Origin: Cochliopodium minus
Taxonomy: Eukaryota > Discosea > Himatismenida > Cochliopodiidae
Length of the DNA stretch: 10,047 nucleotides
Assembly (NCBI GenBank): GCA_024220525.1
Contig: JAMYWO010000026.1
Location: 44,779-54,825, forward strand
Reading direction: 5' to 3'
Positions 1-8,332 of this stretch are shown here, piece by piece (the stretch's first letter is position 1; every line of letters starts with the position of its first letter). A program made the position numbers and the translations under genes. Under the pieces are notes generated by a model. It was not told the origin of the DNA, did not search any database, and saw only the letters and a list, made by a program, of their open reading frames with translations.

Positions 1-75
1 ATATTACAACAGTTTAAATTTTGTTAGTAAAAATATTTTATCCGCTAACAAAGTTGTAATATTTGGACAAGTCTA
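1..75 (-). mobile_element. MITE-like inverted-repeat element, partial copy
   Basis: Read on the minus strand, this stretch starts TAGACTTGTCC at position 75 and matches the complete element at 4245-4333 over its first 75 bases, with roughly 80% identity counted by eye. Shared blocks include ACAACTTTGTTAGCG, CTAACAAA and AACTGTTGTAA. The far end lies beyond the window start, so its second terminal repeat and target duplication cannot be checked; if it duplicated 9 bp, the visible side would be 76-84. It carries no ORF. It probably lies in the intron upstream of the GTPase exon at 216, as the other copy lies in an intron. Confidence 0.7.
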
Positions 76-215
76 TTTAGCATTATTTTTATATCATTCT
101 CTATTCCAATCTATCTATCCATAATGAAAAGAGATATCTCGTTGATTTTACAATGGGATTAAAAAAGTTAAAAAAAAATTCATTAAAAAATGAAAATTAT
201 TTTCAAACACTTCAG

Positions 216-1582
216 GAAAGAGTACTTTGATTCAACAGATGTTTGGGAATACGCAAAATGCAAGAGAAATCATAAAAACTGCAGAATTGAAATTGTTTTC
301 CACAACAAGCGGGATCAATTGGTATGGGAATAACAACTATTTGCTCGAAGATAAGTTTATAAATATTTTGGATGTAGAAGGGTATGAATTATAATTTATT
401 TTATAAATAATTAAAGTATGTATGATTTTTAAATCAATTAATTAAAACCCTTTAAATTTATATACATCTCATATTTACCCAGTGATGGAGGAACAATTCC
501 TATAGAAAGCAATGAACACGAAAACATCAGAAAACATTATCCAACCGAAGAAAATTACAACGTATACAAGCAAAAAAGAATGATCGCAGTGAAAGAACAT
601 CTCAGAAGATTCTCATATTCTTGCTCTGATGTCCTCATAATGGTGGACGAAACATCTTGGGCCAACCAAGAAAAGTTCTCGGAAATGAAGGAAATGGCGA
701 TCAAAGAAGCAACGAAAGATGTGGGAGGGATAAAAGACCTTCCTTACCTCATTTTTGTTTACAACAAAGCGGGGCCATTGAATAAACACCAAACTTATGC
801 TCATTACTGCTCAGATCTGACACACGATTTTTTTTCAAAGAGTGATACCACCCAAGAACTAAAAAAACATTACAAAGATGTCATGTTGATAGAAATACCA
901 ATGTTACAGTTGGGTTCCCAGAGGTTTTATGAGTCTGTCAATTTCCTGATTCAAACTATTCAGTCATTTTTGCGTTGCAGAATCGAAACAAGAGAGCCTT
1001 ACTCTCCTTATTTGTGGGGCTGCATTGTTTTCGAGATCATCAACAGGTTCCATTCGGAACAGTGTTTGAAACTCTCTAATGTTTTAAAACAAGTCTTATT
1101 AGAAGTAAAATAAAAAATTTTCTTTGAAATCAAAAAATATAAAACTAATACTATTTTATTAATAATCCATCATTTAAAATTTTAATTCTATTTAAAATTT
1201 TTTAAAGGAGGATCTTGCTCCAGGATTTTCTTTAGATATAAATGGAATTAATGTAAAATCCCTCACTTATCAATCCTACATGTTTTTGCAATTCATCCAG
1301 ACAGATTACAGCTACGAAGCATTCAAACAAGACAGAATTGCCACAGTTTGGTAAATTTACACTAAAAATAATGTAAGATGTTTAAATTATTTTAAAAAAA
1401 AAATTAAACAAAGGTTTTATCTTTTATCTTGGTTGAGACAAGTTGTTTCATTGAATCTGTTTACTTACGAAAACATACGAGATAAAATCCCCAATTTGGA
1501 TGAATTGATCAAGATTTTGGATTTTTTCAAACCATGCCAAGCTGTTCATAAAACTGGCATAAGATGTTTGGAAACACTGTGA
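216..1582 (+). CDS. GBP/atlastin/RHD3-like large GTPase, 5' partial, four visible exons
   Basis: Exons 216-381, 483-1104, 1208-1350 and 1414-1582 join in phase to 365 residues ending in TGA. The first exon opens inside the Walker A motif: a glycine codon completed by GA, then KSTL. A T-x-GI-x-W block (STTSGINW) resembles the G2/switch I region of GB1-type GTPases, and DVEG at 371-382 (completed across the intron) is the G3 motif. NKAG at 763-774 sits after a hydrophobic strand where GBPs and atlastins carry their RD motif; it looks like an NKxD motif without the Asp. The rest is probably helical, and I see no membrane segment or CAAX end. The start and the first half of the P-loop lie upstream of the window. 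The paralogue at 9166 suggests a SAM-like N-terminus. Expected role, from the family: nucleotide-dependent self-assembly on membranes or in cell-autonomous defence; the exact role is unknown. It converges tail-to-tail with the S28 peptidase gene. Confidence 0.65.
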
Positions 1583-1599
1583 AAATTTTATCAAATGAA

Positions 1600-1674
1600 A
1601 TAAAAATAAAAAATAAAAAATAAAAAATAAAAAATAAAAAATAAAAAATAAAAAATAAAAAATAAAAAATAAAN
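1600..1674. repeat. Perfect heptamer microsatellite (TAAAAAA)n ending in an undetermined base
   Basis: T residues fall exactly every seven bases from 1607 to 1670, giving about ten units, and the sequence then reads N at 1674. It lies between the GTPase stop (1582) and the S28 stop (1718). The complementary heptamer occurs in a BFR1 intron (5397-5450). The N may mark a collapsed repeat or a contig join, so the true length here is uncertain. Confidence 0.9.
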
Positions 1675-1717
1675 TATCAAACACCCAAATTTATAATTTT
1701 AGTTTTTATGTCCGGGA

Positions 1718-3390
1718 TCAAAGTGTATTGAATAAAAAGAAAGATGAGGGGGGAGCACAACTGTTGAAGATTTGCCCTAATTGGACTCTACCTTGGGAAG
1801 TGGTCAACAAATTGGTTACTTGGTTAACTGCAGAAACGGTCGCGTTGAGACATTGAGGGCTCACGATCTTTTGGTACAATGAGTAGTAGCTTGAGAAGTT
1901 CACTATTCAAATTAATAATTTAAATAAATTATAAAATAAAATAAATTATAAAATAAAAAATAAAAAATTAAAAAATTAAATTAAAAATAAAAAAATAAAA
2001 AAATAAATAAAAAAATAAAAAAATAAAAAAATAAAAAAATAAATAAATAAATAATAAATAAAAATAAAATGAAAAAAATTAAAAAAAATAAAATAAAAAA
2101 ATAAAAAATAAAAAAATACATTGTGCTTCTACAGGTCCACTTGCGTCGACGGAACCAAAAACGAGTTGTGGGTATTTCACCTTCATGAAGGAGCTCAAAG
2201 CACCAGCGTAGGAACATCCAAAGACGATCCATTTGCCTGTTCAAATAAATTTTAAAAAAATAAATAAAAAAATAATTAGAAAAATAATATGAAAAATAAA
2301 AAAAAAAAGTGTTGATAAAATGAAAAATAAAAAATTAAAAATTTTAAAAATTAGTAATAAAAATTTAAAAAAATAAATTAAACCAAAAAAATAAATTATA
2401 ACATGAAAATAAATTCTTAAAAAGAAATTTTTTTTACCAGGGTTTGCTAAAGTAGCATTGTATGTGACAATGAAGTTAGCTGCATCAGCCAAACTTCACA
2501 AAAAAAAAAAAAAATGAAGAAATAAAAAATGAAAAAAAAAGAAGATTACGCTTGATTTGCAGAAAGATAGATCATGTTATTAGTGGAGTAGTCAGATGTT
2601 GGGATACTTTCACCGTAGTATCTGTGTTCTATTCAAGAAAAAAAAGATTAGAAAAAAAATTTAAAATAAAAAATAATGAAAATATTTCTTTCAAAAAACA
2701 AATAAAAAAATTATTTTTATAATTTTTAAGAAAATCAAATTTTCTTTCAAATAAAAAAATAATGTAGACGGTTTTTATTTTATTTACCGATGGTGATGTA
2801 GATTGCGTTCATTTGGTTTGCCCATGTGATAGGGAACACTTCTTGGAAGTCAAAGAATTCCATGGCTGCCTCACCTTTAAATGAAAAAAATAAAAATAGA
2901 AAAGAAAGTTTAATTTTATTTAGAAAAATGATTTTTAAGATCTATTCAACAAAGAAAGATGATTATATAATAAATTCGTTTAATCAAATTTTTATTTTCG
3001 AAATCAATATTATATAGGAAGATTGCAGTTCATAAAAATGTGTATCTGATTTTTTCTTACCAGCCAAATAAATAAAAACATTGGTGATGGAAGATGTTTG
3101 TTGGGGCATGATAACACGATATCTGATCACATTGTAATATCACAAACGCAATTAATGAGTATCAAAAAAATAAGGTATGAAAAAATTTAAAAGATGTACC
3201 TTTGTTGATAGGTATTGGAGTTCAATGGATTGAAATGATCGACAATTTGTGTGAAATTTTGTACAGCAGAATATTGGTAGGAGCGTGGTGGATGTGATCT
3301 GTAATATTCTGCAGATTGTTTCTTGTGGATTGAGCCTCTTGCCAATTGTAAAATAAATAAAAGGAGGATTACTGAAAAAATGATTCTCAT
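1718..3390 (-). CDS. S28-family serine carboxypeptidase (PRCP/PRSS16-like), truncated; seven exons
   Basis: Minus-strand exons 3390-3200, 3122-3061, 2874-2788, 2628-2550, 2493-2438, 2236-2120 and 1902-1718 join in phase to 258 residues plus TGA. Residues 1-19 form a signal peptide, so the product is probably lysosomal or secreted. S28 hallmarks follow in order: an F-x-Q-x-x-DHFNP block near residues 46-55, QQRY, the EHRYYGES block near 114-121, SANQALAD, then GCSYAG with the nucleophile Ser167, and a C-terminal NATVSAVNQ...GRVQLGQIFNSC region. Family members cleave Pro-X or X-Pro bonds and are about 450-500 residues long, with catalytic Asp and His near the C-terminus. Both are absent here, because the frame stops at about residue 258. 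The gene is therefore a pseudogene, a half-protease, or cut by misassembly at the adjacent N-containing repeat. All introns are T-rich on the sense strand. The start was chosen as the first ATG giving the signal peptide. Confidence 0.8.
1903..2119. repeat. A-rich low-complexity intron of the S28 gene
   Basis: This is the longest intron of the minus-strand peptidase gene. On the plus strand it is almost wholly runs of A broken by single T (ATAAAAA, AAATAAATAAAT), so it is T-rich on the sense strand. GTATTT at the donor (2119 downwards) and a TTGAATAG acceptor (ending at 1903) bound it. Nothing else is visible in it. Confidence 0.75.
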
Positions 3391-3735
3391 TTTTTTATAT
3401 TTAAATATATTTAAAAATGAATTTTGCTTGGATTTTTCTATTTGTTAAGATACTACTTTACATCAACTTTATTGTCAATTCATTTATAGTATCTTACATC
3501 AAACACTGTATGTAATATCAATTGTATATTAGAAGATATATCGAGATGAATGATTTTTTTTATCGTGTTAAAAATATGTGTCTGGATATAAAGACAAAAA
3601 TTAAAATGCACAAAATACATGGGATCAAAGTATTGAGCACCATTCTACTCTTTTAATGATTCTTAAATTAAATTGACAAAAAGGGAAATTAATTACAAAT
3701 ATAATAAAAATAAAATTAAAAAAAAAAACAAATTC
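3391..3735. promoter_or_regulatory. Divergent intergenic region between S28 and BFR1 genes
   Basis: This 345-bp stretch separates the minus-strand start at 3390 from the plus-strand start at 3736, so it must hold both promoters. It contains a perfect 10-bp inverted repeat, TAAGATACTA (3446-3455) and TAGTATCTTA (3487-3496), with a 31-base spacer. A 9-bp direct repeat, TTACATCAA, lies at 3458-3466 and 3494-3502. Either may bind a regulator. I recognise no TATA or initiator motif with confidence. In the BFR1 frame an open stretch runs back to 3667 but contains no ATG before 3736. Confidence 0.5.
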
Positions 3736-4445
3736 ATGAAAGAAAACGAATTTGAAGAAGAAAGAAAGAAAATACATGAATTGGTGCTAAAGATATCCAA
3801 AATACACAATGAAATAAGAATAATAGACAAAGAAATGAATGTGGAGCCAAAGATAAATTACAAGGACAATACAAACTACCATATAATCAAGATCTTGCAA
3901 GAGGAGATCAAGCAATTTGAGAAAGAGATGGAAGAAATCAGAATAAAGAAAGATAAATTACAATCAACCTTGCATAAGTACACTGTGAGAAATTTTCCAT
4001 AAATAAAAATTCACTTATATCCTTTATTGAAACAAAATCAAAGATTCTATAACCTTAAATTTTTTTTTCTAATTAGATCTTCCACCATGTATTTGACGAT
4101 TCCTTCATAGAAAGAAACGAAAACCTTATGTTAAATCAAGCAAGCCAATTAGAATTCAGATTAGAAAATGAAACGTAAAACATCTTATTTTATCTAAAGA
4201 ATCTTATGCAACTTATACCCAACGAAAAATTATTTGATTGCACTTAGACATGTCCAAAATTTACAACTTTGTTAGCGAATATTAATTTATAACTAACAAA
4301 TTTTGAACTGTTGTAAAGTTTTGAACATCTCTAGATTGCACTAAATGAAAATAAAAATTGTAGATATATATTTGAGGTTATATCTCCAAAATATTTTGAT
4401 CTTATTTCTTAGTTGAAAATATCACTGTTTGAACAAAATTTTTCG

Positions 4446-4481
<36 letters not shown>

Positions 4482-6462
4482 AGATCTTACAACAAGCGAG
4501 AAACAAAATTTACTTTCATGTGATTTTTAGAATTAAATTCTGGTGCCAAACATGTTCTTACTTGAAATTTTTTAATCATTAAAGAAAACTTATTTTAACA
4601 TGTTTTCAATTCTATTTAGTTTAACTTTAAGGGAAGAGGCATACATCATCCACCGAGTAGAAAGGATCAAAAGCCTCAAAGGGGGCTTCGTCCAATATTA
4701 CAATAAAATGAAAGTGGTGAAGAAGTACGAGGAGGAGTACAATAGCTACGCTAATGACATCTACGTGAAGAGGGAGTACATCAACCAGACTTTGATGTCC
4801 CAAGAAAATGAGAAGCTCAAAATAAAAATGCAAAATGAAGAAAATGAAAAGTAAATTTTTATTTTTATTTCATTTTATTTTATTTTATATTGTGATTCAT
4901 ATTTTTATTTATTCAAAACTTTTGTTTTTATTTTTTTAATTAATATTTATTTTTTATTTTTATTTTTTATATTTATCATGAATATTTATTTTAATTCATT
5001 CATCTTAATTTATTTTTATTTTATAAAAAAGGAAAATAAATCAACACACCAAAAGAAACAAAAAAATAAAATTGGAAGAAGAAAAAAAAGTTTTAACAGC
5101 AGAACTTAAAATATTAAGAAAAGATCTCGAAAATAAGAGAAGAGAGGTAATTAATATTTTATTTTTTCCAACATCACAATCATTGTTTAAAAAAAAATTA
5201 TTTTTTTATTTTTATTTATTAATTTCTAGTTTTAATTTAGTTTTATTAATTTTTTAAAACTTTTTATTTTTTTTATTTTATTATTTATTATTTTATTATT
5301 TATTATTTATTATATTTTATTTTTTATTTTATTATCTATTATTTTATTATTTTTTATTTTGTTATTTATTATTTTTATTTTTATTTTATTATTTTTATTT
5401 TTATTTTTTATTTTTTATTTTTTATTTTTTATTTTTTATTTTTTTTTTTGTTAGAGGGATCTTCCAAAAGAGCTTGAAAAAAAGAAAATCCAAGAGCAAG
5501 AGGACGAGTTGCTCCGCCAACAAGAAGAACAAGAGGAGCAAAACAGACAACACGAAGAGAAAATGTTGAGTCTTAATCCTAACGAAGAAATGAAAGTAAA
5601 TAAAAAAAGAATTTTTTCAAATAAATTTATTTTTTTACTTTTTATTTTTTATTTATATTTTTATTTTTTATTTACATTTTTTTTATTTTTTTTTCTAGAA
5701 AGATGTAATTAAAGAAGAAAACTTGCAAAGAGACAAAAGGGCTCAAAGAAGAGCACAGAGAAAGAATATCATTCCATATTACAAGGAAATGGCCATCTGC
5801 GAGAACTTGATCCACAACTTCAAACATATGATCGGGTTCTTGAAGAGTGTTGTTCCTTCAGAACCAAATCAAAATAATGACACTGTAAAAAAAAAATTTC
5901 GAAAAAAAAAAAAAATTAAATATTTAAGTTCATTTAAAATAATTAAATATATTTTTTTAATGATAAAATAATTAAAAAATTTTTTTTTTTTTTGTAAAAT
6001 TATTCAATAATCATTCACTTTAGTTTTATTTTTTCTTTAAAAAAAAATTTTTATTTTTTCATTTTTTATTTTTTTCCATTTTTGTAGGACCAAAAAAGCA
6101 AATATAACTCATTCGCCAAGTATAACGAAGAAGTCTACCACAAAAAAGACGTGAACATCAATGACGTGTTCGACTTTGATCCCATGTACTTCACCAAGAA
6201 GACCAACCGCAACAGATACAACAAGAAAAAGGAGAAGAAAGTTTTAAGGCCTGTCCTGGTTAACTGGAACATTTATTATGAGCAGATGGGTCTGGGTCCC
6301 GCTCCTCCTCTTGAGTTGGAACTTTTGGAAGAGTCCCTCCTTTTGTCTACCAACAAACTTTGTGAGTTGCAGAAGCTTTCTGCCAAGGAGAAAGATGAGA
6401 TCATGAGGGAGATCGAGAATGAGGAGCGTGAGGAAAAGTTGAACAACTCTTATTTTAAATGA
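3736..6462 (+). CDS. BFR1: BFR1-family coiled-coil protein (nuclear segregation protein Bfr1 homologue), seven exons
   Basis: Exons 3736-3984, 4077-4174, 4620-4850, 5032-5146, 5455-5595, 5699-5884 and 6088-6462 join with consistent phases into 1395 nt, coding 464 residues; yeast Bfr1 is about 470. The protein is charged and mostly coiled coil. Three blocks match the family layout: a QLEFRLENETLTLREE segment near residue 110 (the family's 'I-E-x-x-I-x-x-G-x-L-x-L-x-x-E' region); a basic coil ending in IIPYYKEMAICENLI near 302-316 (the 'P-A-x-x-x-E-I' region); and a C-terminal LRPVLVNWNIYYEQMGLGPAPP segment (split here only for description) followed by a Leu/Glu-rich helix, as in the family's 'L-E-P-T-L' end. 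Yeast Bfr1 associates with polysomes, mRNP complexes containing Scp160 and the ER, and affects secretion and ploidy; a similar cytoplasmic RNP role is inferred. Intron 2 hosts the MITE-like element. An ATG at 4600 lies in that intron's 3' end and is not the start. Confidence 0.75.
4236..4342 (+). mobile_element. Complete 89-bp MITE-like element with 9-bp target-site duplication
   Basis: The element spans 4245-4333 and is flanked by identical GATTGCACT copies at 4236-4244 and 4334-4342. Its left end starts TAGACATGTCCAAAA then TTTACAAC. The reverse complement of its right end starts TAGAGATGTTCAAAAC then TTTACAAC, so the terminal inverted repeats are about 22 bp with a few differences. An inner pair, TTTGTTAG and CTAACAAA, lets most of the unit fold back. 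It has no ORF. A 9-bp duplication with long inverted repeats suggests a non-autonomous Mutator-like element, though other superfamilies are possible. A second copy, in reverse orientation, is at 1-75. Confidence 0.8.
4398..4486. repeat. 10-bp inverted repeat enclosing the (TA)14 run
   Basis: GATCTTATTT at 4398-4407 and AAATAAGATC at 4477-4486 are exact reverse complements 69 bases apart, within BFR1 intron 2. In such AT-rich sequence this may be chance. Confidence 0.5.
4449..4476. repeat. (TA)14 dinucleotide microsatellite
   Basis: Fourteen uninterrupted TA units inside BFR1 intron 2. Likely to vary in length between isolates. Confidence 0.95.
5397..5450. repeat. Heptamer tract (TTTTTTA)n in BFR1 intron 4
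   Basis: A residues occur every seven bases from 5403 to 5438, followed by a T run and the acceptor TTGTTAG at 5454. It is the exact complement of the heptamer at 1600-1673. It serves as, or sits beside, the pyrimidine tract of the intron 5147-5454, the rest of which is irregular TTTATT repeats. Confidence 0.85.
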
Positions 6463-6662
6463 TAATTTTTAAATAATTTTTGAACAAAAGATTAAAAATC
6501 CTTTTGAAAATATTATTTAATAATTTAATTTTATTTTTATTTTTTATTATATTTGTTTATTATTTTTAAGAGAAATTTTATAAATCACTTCATATCAATT
6601 TAACCTTTAATTTTTAAAAAAAAAAACCATCATTTCATCTATCCACAATTGAATATCTAGAA

Positions 6663-8193
6663 ATGATTTATGAAGGTACCCTTTGTGTTATTCAGTCTCA
6701 AAATAAAGGAGATGTGATTTTAAAGAAAGATCTCCTTTATTATCTCAAATGCCAAAAATATGGAAAGGTTACTTACTTAGAATTGGATGTACTCACTGAG
6801 AAGAATGTAAAAAAAAAATTTAAATTGATCCTGAAGATATTATTTCTCAAATACTGAAGAAATTTAAAATTAATAAAAGATTAATTTTTTAATAAAATAT
6901 TTAACTGAAATGATCAAAACAAGTTTAAAAAAAATTCAAAATTTAAAAATTAATTAATTTTAGAATAGAGGGGATCTACAAGCTGAAGAGATCTATCTGG
7001 TGAATCAACATATGAATCTTGATAAAATCTATCTCTCCAAGCTATTGCTCAAGATAAAGAAGGAATCCCCAAAAGAGATGCTGGGATTCAAGCCATCGAA
7101 AAAAGATAAATGCAAAGCAGATTTCTACGAGAAATATTTTCAAGAATTAAATTCCTATGGAATCTCTTTGATCTCTTTGAAGCAATTGATGGAGGGAAAT
7201 TTGTTTGATAGATACTCAAAGATAAAGGTAAAGGATATCATCTTGATTCCTTCGGAGGAGATCCCCTTACAGGAAATGGCAGAGGGACAATCGAACAAGA
7301 GGAAGAGGAACGAGAAGCATCAAATAGATTATCTGATCAATCAGACGTCCAATTCAAAAATCTTTGGAAATAATGGAACAATGAATAAAAGTTTCGAAAT
7401 GGAGATTAAAAATCCTAATCAATCCTCAGTCAAAAAAAATAATATTAATAAATATAACTATAATTATAATTTAAATGAAAATAATATTAATAACAATGGA
7501 AAGAATTGTAATTTAAATGACAAAAAAAGTTTTCTTAATAACTATATTATTGATCCAAATATTTATAACTATATTTGTTTTAATTCAAGCAATGAACACA
7601 TCAACGACCAAAATAACACAAACACCAATTTCTTCAGCTACTACCACACAAACAACAAACAAGTGAATATCAGCGTCATGGTTAACTCTTTTCATACACC
7701 CCCATCCTTCCTAAATGAATTTTCAAACTCAGATATCACAAACATTTTAGCAAATTCGAAATACAGCGAGATTTTGAAAGAATATCTCCCCTCGAGTGAC
7801 CTCACCACGAAACTCGATCAAGAAGTTTCCTCTCTAGACATAAACAAAATCACCATCTTCCAAAACAAAAATTCCGAACCTATTCTCTATTATCTCGAGG
7901 ATCAATTCAATCAGTTCTTGGAGAAAGACTCTCACTCGAAAATTCTAACTTTGTCTGTCAAAAAGAACGAAATCTACTCCATTGATCTCAAAATCAAGTT
8001 TGATATTCCCACTAAAATGGTCAGTTTGTTCAATGGTCACCAAAGCAAATCTGACATTATTTTCAAGTCCAAATTAGTTGCCAAAGAATTGTTAAAAGAT
8101 CCTCCCAACATGAAGATAATGAAAAGTTTAAAGTTAATGGTGGGACGTTTCGCTCTGGTTGTCCCTTTTTTGTTGGATGTGGTTGATTTTTAA
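6663..8193 (+). CDS. Asparagine-rich protein with possible cold-shock-like N-terminal domain, two exons
   Basis: Exons 6663-6806 and 6964-8193 join in phase 0 (GTAAAA donor, TTTTAG acceptor) to 457 residues plus TAA. The ATG at 6663 follows in-frame stops and gives the N-terminus used here. Residues 1-62 run YEGTLCVIQSQNKG, then VTYLELDV, then NRGDLQAEEIYLV; the last block spans the splice site. The order (G-x-V strand, KG turn, V-x-F-like strand, RG-x-L-Q-A end) recalls cold-shock/OB-fold domains, but the RNP1 motif is missing, so this is a weak suggestion. A KRKRNEK basic patch near 147-153 could be a nuclear signal. Residues about 195-290 are rich in Asn, Tyr and Lys, a low-complexity linker. 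The last 170 residues look globular and unrecognised. It starts 200 bp after the BFR1 stop on the same strand. A role in RNA binding would be speculation. Confidence 0.7.
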
Positions 8194-8332
8194 ATAGATT
8201 TATCCTTGTTAATAATGTAACAAAAACATCCACTGTGGATATTAATTAATATTTTCTCATTTTTAATAAATTTTTTTAATTTAAAACTATTTAAACCAAA
8301 AAATTTTAAATGGGGTTTTATTCCAATGGATA

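Larger units (their letters stand above)
4175..4619 (+). other. Long intron 2 of the BFR1-family gene, with inserted element
   Basis: The donor is GTAAAA at 4175 and the acceptor is TATTTAG ending at 4619. The flanking exons join as ...AC + T, a Thr codon, which keeps the frame. At 445 bases it is the longest intron in the window. It holds the 89-bp MITE-like element, a (TA)14 run and a 10-bp inverted repeat. The exon-joining model makes 3736-4174 and 4620-6462 one gene rather than two. Confidence 0.7.

Noticed and set aside
124-215. ATG at 124 after a pyrimidine-rich leader as the start of the first GTPase gene
   Set aside because: Its frame stops after 12 codons, and no donor between it and 215 gives the phase needed to complete the Walker A glycine. 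The P-loop's first half is not present in the window.
217-330. Alternative plus-strand frame over the first GTPase exon
   Set aside because: It is open for about 38 codons but has no family resemblance and ends in TAA. The other frame gives GKST, T-x-GI and DVEG in order.
613-804. Minus-strand ORF antisense to the GTPase gene
   Set aside because: It is a shadow of the GTPase coding strand, with no independent support.
2826-3017. 63-codon plus-strand ORF
   Set aside because: It overlaps exon 3 and intron 2 of the minus-strand S28 gene and has intron-like composition.
3673-3735. Upstream extension of the BFR1 ORF from a TTG codon
   Set aside because: There is no ATG and the stretch is Lys/Asn-rich AT sequence. 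The ATG at 3736 is preferred.
4600-4619. ATG at 4600 as the start of a separate coiled-coil gene
   Set aside because: It lies in the T-rich 3' end of an intron. Using the acceptor at 4619 joins the upstream exon in frame and restores a continuous BFR1-family block.
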